A stretch of 64,000 nucleotides of DNA from Pseudanabaenaceae cyanobacterium SKYG29. Its GTDB lineage: Bacteria; Cyanobacteriota; Cyanobacteriia; Pseudanabaenales; Pseudanabaenaceae. The stretch's first letter is position 1, and every line of letters begins with the position of its first letter. The position numbers and the translations under genes are program-made. Of this stretch, positions 43,551 to 53,288 are shown in pieces. The notes under the pieces were generated by a model, which was not told the origin of the DNA, did no database searches, and saw nothing but the letters and a program-made list of their open reading frames with translations. The stretch is taken from assembly GCA_025055675.1 (NCBI GenBank), contig JANWWT010000001.1, positions 372,001 to 436,000 on the forward strand. Direction: 5' to 3'.

Positions 43551-43585
43551 GGGTGTGTTGCGGTTGAAGCAATCACCCTTTTTTA
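43551..43585 (+). terminator. Rho-independent terminator after the pilin gene
   Basis: A stem of GGGTG pairing with CACCC and TTGC with GCAA (small bulge, seven-base loop) from 43551 to 43578, followed directly by TTTTTT. It lies 27 bases after the pilin stop, so most transcripts probably end before the glycosyltransferase gene. Confidence 0.8.
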
Positions 43586-43604
43586 TTACAAAAGCAAAAC
43601 AATT

Positions 43605-46280
43605 ATGAGTTTGAGTATAGCCTTCACAAAGTTCTTTGCCAGTGATTATTGTACCGCAGCTCGACTGTTTAGCGAGTTTTCCTCCCATAACACCTACGCT
43701 GGATATCACTATGCGTTAGCTCGGTTTCTTTCAGAACGGGCTGCCTTGGACAATGGCATACCTGTAGAAGTAATTGCCCTGGAAGCTCTGCGACAAGAAA
43801 TCTACTTCAGATATACCACAGCCCTGCATTTGTGGGAAGTAGCCATCTCGTTTCAGACCAAGCAAATTTCGCAGATTAGTAGTCTGACTATTTGTGATAT
43901 CAGTGCTAGGATCAATCCGCTATCTCAGATACCACTTCATTTGCTAGAAACATGTGACCCTGATAGTATATCACTTAGTTTGTCTTCTATGGCTGTAGAG
44001 CGTTTACTAAGTTTAGTAGGACAAATAGTAAGAAACAGTAATGCTGAGGTAATACCAAGGGACCTTGTACAGTTTGGATGTAACTTACTCAGCAAACTGA
44101 TTGCTACCCAACCTTCGATTGATAACTACTGTAAAGCAGGACACTTCTATTTCCTAGTGGGAGATTACGAAAAGGCTGATTTCTTTTATAATCAAGCTGA
44201 AGCCTTGTATGGGATAACACCGCTCTTACTCTACAGGAAGTCAGAACTAGCTTTTCGAACTAATAACCTGTGCCAAGGGATAAATCTGTTGGAACAGGCT
44301 ATCAAGCTCGATCCAAACAATCCTCAGTACATCTCAGAGTATGGGATTACTCTAGATACTTACGGAATGAGGGAAAAAGCTGGTGAATTAATGCTTAGGG
44401 CATTCAGCCTCATAAACTCCAGCATTAGTTACCACGTTGGTCTAGCTAACCGCTACAGAAGGTTTGGTGCTATTAAATTAGCTACTAAGTTCTACTACCT
44501 ACCTACAAAAGTGATACCTCTTTACGGAAATATTTGCTACTACCTAGCCCACTTTGCTTATAGCAATAACCAAATAGAGGAAGCAAAAAAATATTGTAAA
44601 TTTTCAGTGACAGCTATTCCTGTAAATAGCTCTTGCATAATCCTGTTATCTGAGTTGTTAGAAAGGAGTAGTAAAACAGAAGAATCAGTTAGTTTGCTTG
44701 AAAAAGTCTATGATCAATTTTGTTACTCCTACAATTTTATACTTAATCTAATAGAAAAGTTGACTAAACTTAAAAAGATATTGAGAGCTATTGAAGTTTG
44801 CCATGATTTCCTAAGACTTGGTTCACATACCTTCAAGTTTAGATGCCTCACCTTGTTAGCTAGGCTTTACCTAGACGTAGGTCTAACCATTCCTCTGTTG
44901 AAGACTTTGGATGACATCCAAGCATTACTAATAGAGCATTCTGATAGGGGTACATCTTGGCAGGAATGGATGTTTCTGTACCACCGTTTAACTTTTATAG
45001 TGCCATCGATTAGAGATAATCCTTTTTTTAACTGCCTGTTGTTTTCTCTTGTCAGTGAGAAATATATAATCAGACTGTGGGAATGGCGCAAAGTTGTAGC
45101 CAAACTGTATAACTTTAATTTTGAGGCTGTCAGACGTTACAACCATAAGCTAAGACGCATTGCTTTCATTTCTCCTAACTTTACAGGTCACGTAGTTAGT
45201 ATTTTGAGTATAGACATTATCACTGAACTGTCGTCGTTGTACGGTGATTTAGAAGTTATGCTCATTCCCACTGACCCCAACTACAAAGAATCAAAATTCA
45301 TGGAGGTAGTTAGAAGGAGGGAGCAGGTTAGAATTGTGGATTTGGATAACTACAATCTAGCTAGTATTGCAGTAACTCTGGCTAAGTTAGACTTGGATGT
45401 ATTAATTGAGTTGGATGGTGCTACTTCGATAAGTGCGTGTCCTCTTCTATATTGTCGACCTGCGCTGATTAACATGAGTTGGCTTGGCTTTGATGCTCCT
45501 TTTATCTCTCCCTGCAACTACTTCCTCTGCGACCGCTATACTCACCCACCTGAATTTGATGAAATTTATGTAGAAAAACTGGTGAGATTACCTCACTCCC
45601 ATATGTGCGTCAGTGGCTTTGAGGTAGCAGAGAAAGACAGAGATGAAATAAGAACATCCCTGGGTATTTCCCAAGATCAAGTTGTGTTTATCTACACTGC
45701 CGCGGTACGTAAGTTTAACTTTGATACTGCAGCTGCCCATGCTCAAATTCTGAAACGCAGCCCCAAGTCGGTACTTTTGGTCAAAACTAGCTTGGGTACG
45801 CTAGACAAGCCCCTAGAGGTTTGGCAACAAGAGTTACAGTCTGTAGGAGTATCTACCGATCGACTTATTCCCATGCAGTACGCATCCACTCAGGAGGAAC
45901 ATCGATTCTATTTCAAGGTAGCTGACATTTATTTAGATGCTTACCCCTACAACGGTGGCTCCCAAACCCTGGAGGCTTTGTGGTGTGAACTGCCAGTTGT
46001 TACTCTATGCGGGCAACAGTCCTTTGCTCGGATGGGCTACTCTCTCCTTTCCACTTTGGGTATTACAGATGGAATTGCTCATTCTTGGGAAGAGTATGTG
46101 GAATGGGCGGTAAGACTGGCAACTGATAAGGAGTTGTATCAGAAGATCAAACATCGTCTGTGGGAAGCAAAACAACCTGCAACTCTCTCTCCTCTGTGGA
46201 ATCCTAAACAGTTTGCGCGTGATATGTATAACATTCTGCAGGATTTGTATACTCAGGAAGTACAAGGGAGAGGTAGTTAG
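43605..46280 (+). CDS. TPR protein with SPINDLY/OGT-type (GT41) glycosyltransferase domain
   Basis: 891 residues. Roughly residues 150-480 are TPR-like repeats (ATQPSIDNYCKAGHFYFLVGDYEKADFFYNQAE, LLEQAIKLDPNNPQYISEYGITLDTYG). The C-terminal ~370 residues are the OGT-like domain: RRIAFISPNFTGHVVSI, LDLDVLIELDGAT, RPALINMSWLGFDAPF, YTAAVRKFNFDTAAAHAQIL, YLDAYPYNGGSQTLEALWCELPVVTL. Such enzymes add sugars to Ser/Thr of proteins. Its position after pilA makes pilin a candidate acceptor (inference). It is A+T-richer than neighbours, possibly acquired. The stop shares TTAG with the GT4 stop. Confidence 0.88.
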   Translation: MSLSIAFTKFFASDYCTAARLFSEFSSHNTYAGYHYALARFLSERAALDNGIPVEVIALEALRQEIYFRYTTALHLWEVAISFQTKQISQISSLTICDISARINPLSQIPLHLLETCDPDSISLSLSSMAVERLLSLVGQIVRNSNAEVIPRDLVQFGCNLLSKLIATQPSIDNYCKAGHFYFLVGDYEKADFFYNQAEALYGITPLLLYRKSELAFRTNNLCQGINLLEQAIKLDPNNPQYISEYGITLDTYGMREKAGELMLRAFSLINSSISYHVGLANRYRRFGAIKLATKFYYLPTKVIPLYGNICYYLAHFAYSNNQIEEAKKYCKFSVTAIPVNSSCIILLSELLERSSKTEESVSLLEKVYDQFCYSYNFILNLIEKLTKLKKILRAIEVCHDFLRLGSHTFKFRCLTLLARLYLDVGLTIPLLKTLDDIQALLIEHSDRGTSWQEWMFLYHRLTFIVPSIRDNPFFNCLLFSLVSEKYIIRLWEWRKVVAKLYNFNFEAVRRYNHKLRRIAFISPNFTGHVVSILSIDIITELSSLYGDLEVMLIPTDPNYKESKFMEVVRRREQVRIVDLDNYNLASIAVTLAKLDLDVLIELDGATSISACPLLYCRPALINMSWLGFDAPFISPCNYFLCDRYTHPPEFDEIYVEKLVRLPHSHMCVSGFEVAEKDRDEIRTSLGISQDQVVFIYTAAVRKFNFDTAAAHAQILKRSPKSVLLVKTSLGTLDKPLEVWQQELQSVGVSTDRLIPMQYASTQEEHRFYFKVADIYLDAYPYNGGSQTLEALWCELPVVTLCGQQSFARMGYSLLSTLGITDGIAHSWEEYVEWAVRLATDKELYQKIKHRLWEAKQPATLSPLWNPKQFARDMYNILQDLYTQEVQGRGS

Positions 46281-47404
46281 GGGGATGCAAGGGGAACACT
46301 GTATTGCTGCAGGATTCTGCGGTAGAGGTTTTCCAGTTGATTGATGTTTTGGCTGAGGGTATAGCGTTCTAGTACTCTCTGTCTTGCTTTTCTACCTATG
46401 ATGACACTTAATTCTGGATGGTCAATGAATAGGGGTAAAAGAGTGGTTAATTGACTCACAACATTTGTGGAGTCTAAGGCTATACCTGCACCTCCACTGA
46501 CTACTTCTCCGTCTGCTCCCACGTCGGTGGCTAAACAGGCCACACCACAGGACATAGCTTCTAAAAGGGACAAGGACAAACCTTCAACAAGGGAGGGCAG
46601 AATGAAAACATCTGTGCCTCTGAGAATTTCTATACGTCTTTGTTCGTTGCCGATATATCCCATCCACACGATGTTAGAACAATTACCATAGGCAGCTTTC
46701 AAAAGCGGTGCTAAAGGGCCATCCCCCACGATCGCTAATTTATACTGGTTGGAAAAAACTAATCTCTGCCAGGCACGCAAAAGAGATTCCACATTTTTTT
46801 CTACAGCTAGACGACCTTGGAATAAAAATAATCTTTCACATTGCAGTTCTTGTTTGATGGAGGAGGGGCCAGGAGAATACCGATCGGGGTCAACGCCGTT
46901 GGGAATGACAGTTAAACGATCGATGGGGACTCCCAAACGATGGAGGAGGTCTTTTTGCAAATCAGAGAAGACAATGACTTGGTCGTATTCTGCCAGGGCT
47001 GGGGCGTAGATTTGATAGGTGAACTGCTGTGTGCTAGAAGTTAGGTTACGCCGTTTGGCATCAAAGGGGAGGTGGAACGTGGCTACCAGGGGAATACCTA
47101 GGTCATGACAGATTTCAGGTAGAGTGAAGTCAAGGGGTGATAGAGCTAGGGAGGCATGCACCAGGTCGGGGCGCAACTCCTGCAAAGCATTGATTAACAC
47201 TTTGCTCGATCGTAAAGTCGGCAAGGTATAGATAGTAGACTTGTAAAGGTACGGTAGAGCGACTTCCGTTTCACTTTCTCTTTCCAGGTCGAAATGCAGA
47301 AAGCTGACTTGATGTCCCCTATCTCTGAGGGATCGGGTAACCTCTAAACTATATGTGACGTTGCCACAAAAAGGAGTCTTTTTGCCCAGCCAAGCTATAT
47401 GCAT
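46277..47404 (-). CDS. GT4-family glycosyltransferase (GT-B)
   Basis: 375 residues. Starts HIAWLGKKTPFCGNVTYSLE, a typical glycogen-synthase-like glycine-rich N-terminus; QVIVFSDLQKDLL, VIPNGVDPDRYSP, LFLFQGRLAVEKNVESLLRA, AIVGDGPLAPLL and the nucleotide-sugar motif PSLVEGLSLSLLEAMSCG with the EX7E pattern. Glycolipid, exopolysaccharide or protein glycan synthesis is possible; donor and acceptor unknown. Converges with the OGT-type gene with a 4-base overlap. Confidence 0.9.
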   Translation of the reverse strand: MHIAWLGKKTPFCGNVTYSLEVTRSLRDRGHQVSFLHFDLERESETEVALPYLYKSTIYTLPTLRSSKVLINALQELRPDLVHASLALSPLDFTLPEICHDLGIPLVATFHLPFDAKRRNLTSSTQQFTYQIYAPALAEYDQVIVFSDLQKDLLHRLGVPIDRLTVIPNGVDPDRYSPGPSSIKQELQCERLFLFQGRLAVEKNVESLLRAWQRLVFSNQYKLAIVGDGPLAPLLKAAYGNCSNIVWMGYIGNEQRRIEILRGTDVFILPSLVEGLSLSLLEAMSCGVACLATDVGADGEVVSGGAGIALDSTNVVSQLTTLLPLFIDHPELSVIIGRKARQRVLERYTLSQNINQLENLYRRILQQYSVPLASP

Positions 47405-47545
47405 ACTCTGGATGCTTTAGATTATTTTAATAAAATACTACAGACTGCTCCTTTCAGCGTAATCCTAAAGAATTGTTCTTGTTCCAGTCTGCCCCAAGTC
47501 ACAATTTATTGCTAGCCCCACCAGAAAAGTTCTGTATTTGTCAGA

Positions 47546-47977
47546 ATGGGTATAGAGAAAAAATCACCTTTTACCCCTATGGAATGGGCATTTTTACTTA
47601 TCCTCTGCTTTCTAGGGTGCTTACCCCTGGCGGCAAAACCAATCGAGGAACTGCAAGACGGCAGATATATCTTCGCTTCCCAAGCACCCAGAACCGATCG
47701 CCATCCTGATGTTCAGTTAGCAGGGGCAGAAGTTTATGCTTTCGAAAAAAAAGGCAAGAATGTACTGGGCGAGGTCTTTATTGCTAACTCTAGCGAGGCA
47801 AGTTGTTTTACAGGTGTTGTAACGCAGAATTTTCTCAAAGGAAGAGTAATTATTCATAACCAAACTTTGCCCTTTCAAACGGATTTGACTAAATTTCATC
47901 CTGTGGCTGTAACGCTTGTACCCTATGCTCGATCGAGTGTCGATCGTTGTCGCTCTATAGTTAGTGGTCTGCGGTAA
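47546..47977 (+). CDS. Secreted conserved hypothetical protein
   Basis: 143 residues. A hydrophobic signal (WAFLLILCFLGCLPLAA) with a cleavage-like AxA, then a soluble domain: LQDGRYIFASQAPRTDRHPD, VYAFEKKGKNVLGEVFIANSS and a paired cysteine in CFTG/RCRS that could form a disulphide. Family not recognised. Its stop overlaps the photolyase start by one base, so it is part of a unit with the next two genes. Confidence 0.65.
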   Translation: MGIEKKSPFTPMEWAFLLILCFLGCLPLAAKPIEELQDGRYIFASQAPRTDRHPDVQLAGAEVYAFEKKGKNVLGEVFIANSSEASCFTGVVTQNFLKGRVIIHNQTLPFQTDLTKFHPVAVTLVPYARSSVDRCRSIVSGLR

Positions 47978-49572
47978 TGAAAGTTCATGCCCCCGTTTAT
48001 CAGAGTTACTGGCAGGGAAGAGAGGTTGACTTAAGTGCACGGCAGGAGCTGTTGTTTATTCTCCATGATCAATTGAATGTGCAGGTTTTCCCCCGGGAGG
48101 TTTGGCAACGATCGCCTGTGATTGTGTTTGTGGAATCCTTCGCCTATGCCATTTTCTTGCCTCATCATCAGATGAAGTTGGCATTCATTTTGTCCTGTCA
48201 GCGTCATTATGCCATCGAGCTATTACAACAGGGCTACGAAGTGATTACGATAACTACGGCGGGATTTCATAGTGATGGATTACAGGAACTGCTAACTGGA
48301 TTTCCCCATCTTTCCCTCAGTTACATGCAACCAAATGAGTGGCAAACAAGGATGAAAATGGATGAATTAAAGAACAAGTTTCCCCAGCGTGTCCGATCCT
48401 TCCCTAATAACTTTTTCTTAGCAAATGTAGAGGAGTTTCGCCATAGGATTAATCGCTATTATCGCCTAGAAAATTTCTATCGGGACATGCGGCGGCAAAC
48501 GGGTTACTTGATGGAGGGTGGACAACCAACAGGTGGCAAGTGGAACTATGATAAAGATAACCGCAAACCTTTACCTAAAAATATTAGCATTCCCCAGTTA
48601 CCTACTTTTGCCCCGGACCCCGTTACTCAGGAGGTGATAGACCAGGTAAAGACTTTCTTTAGCCATCACTTTGGTAAATTAGACCGATTTCTCTGGGCAG
48701 TAACTCGTACCCAAGCTCTGCAACTAGCAGCGGAATTTATGGACAGGAGACTAGTAAATTTTGGCCCCTATGAAGATGCTATTAAAACGGGTGAGCCTTT
48801 CCTGTTTCATAGTGTCCTATCTCCCTATTTGAATAACGGTCTGTTATTGCCCGCCGAATTGTGTGACATGGCAATCGATCGGTATGAGCGGGGCACAGCT
48901 CCCCTCAATTCTGTGGAAGGTTTCATTAGGCAAATTATCGGTTGGCGAGAGTACATTCGAGTTTACTATGAAGCGAGGATGCCTGAGGTAAGAAATGCTA
49001 ATCACTTTGGGTTTACTTATACTTTACCACAACTATTTTGGGATGGCAAAACAGAGTTAAAATGCCTAGCCGATGCCATGCAAAATGTGATCAACTGGGG
49101 ATATTCCCACCACATCCAACGGCTAATGGTGCTCAGTAACTTCAGTAATTTAACCCTGACTAGCCCCATCGAGTTACATCACTGGTTTTGGTTAGCCTAT
49201 GTGGATGCCTATGAGTGGGTAGAGTTACCTAATGTGTTAGGGATGTCCACCTACGCGGATGGGGGAATTTTAGCCACTAAGCCCTATGTGGCGGGGGGAA
49301 ATTATATCAACAAAATGAGTGATTGTTGTCGCCAGTGCGCCTATGATGTTAAACAGAAAGTAGGGGCAAAAGCCTGTCCCTTTAATTATTTGTATTGGCA
49401 TTTTGTCGATCGGTTTCGTAATGACTTTATGGAAAATGGGCGGGTATCTTTGATGGTATCTATGTACGACCAAAAGTCAATGGCGGAAAAACAGGAAATC
49501 CACCGATCGGCTAGTGAGTTTATCCAGAGGTTACCCCGCTATAAAACTTTGCTACAGGGAGTGAAAATATAG
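47977..49572 (+). CDS. Iron-sulfur bacterial cryptochrome/photolyase (FeS-BCP, (6-4) photolyase type)
   Basis: 531 residues. The N-terminal Rossmann-like antenna domain (QELLFILHDQLNVQVFP, MKLAFILSCQRHYA) has the deoxyribodipyrimidine photolyase-related fold. The FAD domain has AVTRTQALQLAAEFMDRRL, FHSVLSPYLNNGLLLP, EGFIRQIIGWREYIRVYY. Four cysteines in FeS-BCP positions are visible: ELKCLADA, DCCRQCAYDV and KACPF, with the CxxC-x12-C spacing. Such enzymes, for example PhrB, repair (6-4) photoproducts. The next gene overlaps by one base. Confidence 0.93.
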   Translation: MKVHAPVYQSYWQGREVDLSARQELLFILHDQLNVQVFPREVWQRSPVIVFVESFAYAIFLPHHQMKLAFILSCQRHYAIELLQQGYEVITITTAGFHSDGLQELLTGFPHLSLSYMQPNEWQTRMKMDELKNKFPQRVRSFPNNFFLANVEEFRHRINRYYRLENFYRDMRRQTGYLMEGGQPTGGKWNYDKDNRKPLPKNISIPQLPTFAPDPVTQEVIDQVKTFFSHHFGKLDRFLWAVTRTQALQLAAEFMDRRLVNFGPYEDAIKTGEPFLFHSVLSPYLNNGLLLPAELCDMAIDRYERGTAPLNSVEGFIRQIIGWREYIRVYYEARMPEVRNANHFGFTYTLPQLFWDGKTELKCLADAMQNVINWGYSHHIQRLMVLSNFSNLTLTSPIELHHWFWLAYVDAYEWVELPNVLGMSTYADGGILATKPYVAGGNYINKMSDCCRQCAYDVKQKVGAKACPFNYLYWHFVDRFRNDFMENGRVSLMVSMYDQKSMAEKQEIHRSASEFIQRLPRYKTLLQGVKI

Positions 49573-51128
49573 TGGGAAATCGGTTGATAAATGTGCCGAT
49601 CGGTGTTGCTATTAACAGGGGAATTAAACTATATCTAAGTTACAGGCGAGATTTTCTTAACTGGTGCAGGCGGGCAAGGGTGAGGAATCCAACTCTAGCT
49701 AATGTTACCCTGGCATTCTTTGCCCTACAGTTACTACAGGGGCAGATAGTTACCTGGGAGGAATGTTATGCCCAAGTTAGGCTATGCCGGGAGAGGATCA
49801 ATAGGCTGCAGGTAATTATTGTTGTTAGTCTGATTGCAGCTACTGCCGTTGCCTATATTTATTTGTTAATAGTTGTTTTTCTTAGTATTATCTGTGTTAG
49901 ATTTTTCTTTTTTCTGGGAGGGTTTATCCTAGGTGCTGCTGCAGCTTTATTGAGTTTTTTAGCCCTGTTGTCTGGTCTGTACTTCCTCAATCGGAAAATG
50001 CAATGGGTGCGGTTTGCTCCCCTCTGTCTGCTGCAATTTCCCCAATATTCACTAATGGAAGTAATAAAACACTGCGATCGGTTGCTGCAAAATTCTAATG
50101 TCCTGATTTTTAGTTCCGCTGTCGGATTTTTGGTTAATTATCTCCTGGGGCTGGTGCTGCTGGTCGTGGGGGTGATTGTCAATCTGTTCCAGATATTCCT
50201 GCCTAATTATTGGGCTTGGTGCTTGCCCCTCCTATGCCCTGTAGTCATATCTCTGCTTACAGAAGTAAGTTTGTTGAGTAACCTCCTTGATACCTGCTAC
50301 TATTACCAACTAGGTTGCTGGCAGGAAGGTTGGGACTTAAACTTAGGGGCAAAGATGATGGAGGTAGAACGCAAGGTTAAATTTTTAACTCCCGAAAGTG
50401 TAGAACTAGAGTTTACGCTGGCAGGTATTGGTAACCGTGCTCTGGCGCTAGCCATTGATTATCTCATCTTGTTTTTTGTCCTTTTCTGTTTGTTTTTTGT
50501 GTGGCTGGCGGTCGCAGCAAGTTTAGCAGACTACGAACTAGAACAGTGGTTCAATGCTTTTATGTCTCTTCTCTCCTTCAGTATATATACAGGCTATTTT
50601 ATTTTCTGGGAAACTACTTGGAGCGGACAAACGCCTGGCAAGAGGTTCACCAAAATTCGAGTAGTTAAAACTGATGGTCGTCCTGTAGGTTTATCCCAAT
50701 CTCTTTTGCGGGCGCTCCTACGCCCCTTCGATGACTGGATGGCTATTGGTACTTTTTTGATTGTCTTTTCTAAAACGGAAAAACGCTTGGGGGATATAGT
50801 GGCACAAACGATTGTTATTCAAGAACCTACTCGCCCCCAAATTGTCACCGTTCAATTGTCCAAGCTCAGTGAAAGGGCAGCACAGGAATGGACAGATTTG
50901 GGTATAACATCTGTTTTAAGTGTGCAAGACTTTGCTGTGATTAGGGATTTTTTGCAACGCCGCCGCAACTTTGCCGCCCCTATCAGGTTTAAGGTAAGTG
51001 AACGTCTCTTCCACCAATTGCGCCATAAGTTGGGATTAAAAACTGTGCCCCTGGGATTTACAGCAGAAGAGCACTTGGAGGGCATCTATCGTGCCTACAG
51101 TGAGGTACATTCCCCCCGCCTGTGGTAA
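49572..51128 (+). CDS. RDD-family membrane protein, long form
   Basis: 518 residues; GTG start one base into the photolyase stop. The N-terminal half has several membrane segments (RLQVIIVVSLIAATAVAYIYL, FFLGGFILGAAAALLSFLALL, LLGLVLLVVGVIVNLFQIFLP). The RDD domain is in the second half: LEFTLAGIGNRALALAIDYL (Arg/Asp motif), FFVLFCLFFVWLAVAAS, WETTWSGQTPGKRFTKIRV and RALLRPFDDWMAIGTF. Ion transport has been proposed for some RDD proteins. The C-terminal ~100 residues are soluble and basic. Linked to the photolyase by translation coupling. Confidence 0.83.
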   Translation: MGNRLINVPIGVAINRGIKLYLSYRRDFLNWCRRARVRNPTLANVTLAFFALQLLQGQIVTWEECYAQVRLCRERINRLQVIIVVSLIAATAVAYIYLLIVVFLSIICVRFFFFLGGFILGAAAALLSFLALLSGLYFLNRKMQWVRFAPLCLLQFPQYSLMEVIKHCDRLLQNSNVLIFSSAVGFLVNYLLGLVLLVVGVIVNLFQIFLPNYWAWCLPLLCPVVISLLTEVSLLSNLLDTCYYYQLGCWQEGWDLNLGAKMMEVERKVKFLTPESVELEFTLAGIGNRALALAIDYLILFFVLFCLFFVWLAVAASLADYELEQWFNAFMSLLSFSIYTGYFIFWETTWSGQTPGKRFTKIRVVKTDGRPVGLSQSLLRALLRPFDDWMAIGTFLIVFSKTEKRLGDIVAQTIVIQEPTRPQIVTVQLSKLSERAAQEWTDLGITSVLSVQDFAVIRDFLQRRRNFAAPIRFKVSERLFHQLRHKLGLKTVPLGFTAEEHLEGIYRAYSEVHSPRLW

Positions 51129-51155
51129 ATTAGACAAACCCGATCGGATGTCACT

Positions 51156-53255
51156 ATGGCTACTTATTTGTTGGAGGTAGGGACGGAAGAGCTACCCGCC
51201 AGTTTTGTGGCAGAGGCTTTGGCGCAATGGCAGGAGAAAATTCCCGCTAGTTTGCAGGAACACAACCTGACTTGTAGCAATATGACAGTCTATGGCACCC
51301 CCCGCCGCTTGGCTGTCTGCCTAGAGGGCTTGCCAGAACAACAACCAGACCAGGAGCTAGAAATCAAGGGACCTGCTGTTGCCAGTGCCTATAGTAACGG
51401 GGAACCAACAAAGGCGCTACTGGGGTTTCTCCGATCGAAGGGTTTAGACTTAGCTGACCTCTACACGCGGACGACGGACAAGGGGGAGTTTGTCTTTGCT
51501 AAGCAGCGGCTGAGGGGCAAAGCCACGCCGGCAATTCTCCCTGCCCTAGCGGCAACCTGGATTACGAAACTAGAGGGCAAGCGGTTGATGCGCTGGGGCA
51601 ATCGGGAGCTAAAATTCCCCCGTCCTATTCGTTGGCTGGTATCTCTCTGGGATGACCAAGTGCTCCCCCTACAGTTGGAAGATATACAAGCCGATCGAGT
51701 TACCTACGGGCATCGGGTGCTGTCCAAGGGTAAGCTCCTCTTGAGCCACGCTAGGGACTATGTGGAAGTCCTCAAGGAAAATGGTGTGTTAGTGGATGTG
51801 GAGGAGCGGCAAAAGCAAATTGTCGGGCAAATGCAGCAGTTAGCTGATCTCATGGGGGCAAAGGTGGAAAGTCCCCCTGAATTGCTGGCAGAAGTCGTGA
51901 ATTTAGTGGAATTTCCTACCGCGATCGTCGGGGAGTTTGATGCGGAATTTTTACAGTTGCCCCCCCAAGTCATTACCACAGAAATGATTGCCCACCAGCG
52001 CTATTTCCCCCTCTGGGACCGTAATTGTCCCGATCGGTTATTGCCCTTTTTCATCACAATTTCTAACGGTGACCCCAGCAAATCTAAACTGATCGCCCAG
52101 GGGAATGGCAGGGTGATTCGGGCAAGGTTGGCAGACGGTAAGTTTTTCTACGACACCGATCGGCAGGTCAAACTGGAAACCTATGTTCCCCAATTAGAAA
52201 AAGTGACATTCCAGGAGCAGTTGGGGTCAGTGGGGCAGAAGGTAGAGCGGCTGCGGCAAATTGTCAAGTTGGTGTTTAGGGCAATTCCCAATGTAGAACC
52301 GATGCTAGAAGTGACCGATCGGGCTGCCTACCTCTGTAAAGCGGACCTGGTGACCCAAATGGTTAAAGAGTTTCCCGAACTGCAGGGGATCATGGGTGCG
52401 GATTATGCTTTGCACAGCGGCGAACCTCCCCTAGTTGCCCAAGCCATCAAGGAACACTATCAACCCAGGGGCGCTAACGACCAATTACCACAGTCCGTGC
52501 CAGGGCAAATATTGGCAATCGCCGATCGGTTAGATACTCTGGTAGGCATCTTTGGGCTGGGTATGTTGCCTACAGGTTCTTCCGACCCCTTTGCTCTGCG
52601 GCGGGCAGCCCAGGGCATTGTGCAAATCTGCTGGCACTACGGTTGGCAACTGAACTTACCGCAGGTACTCAAAGACACGATCGGGGTGTACACCCATCTG
52701 CCTAGATCAGGGACAGAAATTTATAGCAACTTGATCCAGTGGTTCCAGCAGCGGTGCGAAACCTTGCTCAAAGAAGAAATTGATTACGATTTAGTGGATG
52801 CTGTTTTAGGAGTAGGTGATCCTGTCTATACCGAGTGGAGTTTGTCCAACGTAGCAGAAATCAAAGTACGGGCGGAATTTTTACAAAGATCGCGCCAGAA
52901 TCAAACCCTAACTGCTATTTATGAAGTCGTCAATCGGGCTTCCCGTCTAGCTAACCAGGAAAATATTCCCACCACTGCCACCAGTTTAGAAGAAATGGTT
53001 AAAAGTGAAAAACTCCAGGAACCAGCGGAAATTCGACTGTATCAAGCGCTGCAAGAATTACCTAGCAAGCCACAAAACTATGAAGAACTAGTGACTGCTA
53101 TCGCCCAGGTAGCTCCCCACCTAGCTAATTTCTTTGACGCAGTACTGGTGATGGTAGATGACCCAGATATACGCGCCAACCGCCTGGCTATGCTAGGTTA
53201 CATCAGAAACTATAGTCGCCAACTAGCAGATTTCAGTGCCATGCGATCATTGTAA
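51156..53255 (+). CDS. glyS: Glycine-tRNA ligase beta subunit
   Basis: 699 residues, full length. LLEVGTEELPASFVAEAL, VYGTPRRLAVCLEGLPEQQ, EIKGPAVASAYSNGEPTKAL, FPRPIRWLVSLWD, KPDRL-like LDTLVGIFGLGMLPTGSSDPFALRRAAQGI and an ending DDPDIRANRLAMLGYI, all GlyS signatures. The beta subunit supports tRNA binding of the heterotetrameric enzyme; the alpha subunit glyQ is not in the window. 27 bases after the RDD gene. Confidence 0.96.
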   Translation: MATYLLEVGTEELPASFVAEALAQWQEKIPASLQEHNLTCSNMTVYGTPRRLAVCLEGLPEQQPDQELEIKGPAVASAYSNGEPTKALLGFLRSKGLDLADLYTRTTDKGEFVFAKQRLRGKATPAILPALAATWITKLEGKRLMRWGNRELKFPRPIRWLVSLWDDQVLPLQLEDIQADRVTYGHRVLSKGKLLLSHARDYVEVLKENGVLVDVEERQKQIVGQMQQLADLMGAKVESPPELLAEVVNLVEFPTAIVGEFDAEFLQLPPQVITTEMIAHQRYFPLWDRNCPDRLLPFFITISNGDPSKSKLIAQGNGRVIRARLADGKFFYDTDRQVKLETYVPQLEKVTFQEQLGSVGQKVERLRQIVKLVFRAIPNVEPMLEVTDRAAYLCKADLVTQMVKEFPELQGIMGADYALHSGEPPLVAQAIKEHYQPRGANDQLPQSVPGQILAIADRLDTLVGIFGLGMLPTGSSDPFALRRAAQGIVQICWHYGWQLNLPQVLKDTIGVYTHLPRSGTEIYSNLIQWFQQRCETLLKEEIDYDLVDAVLGVGDPVYTEWSLSNVAEIKVRAEFLQRSRQNQTLTAIYEVVNRASRLANQENIPTTATSLEEMVKSEKLQEPAEIRLYQALQELPSKPQNYEELVTAIAQVAPHLANFFDAVLVMVDDPDIRANRLAMLGYIRNYSRQLADFSAMRSL

Positions 53256-53288
53256 AATTCATGTACTCCTGTACCTGCAAGTAGTGCT

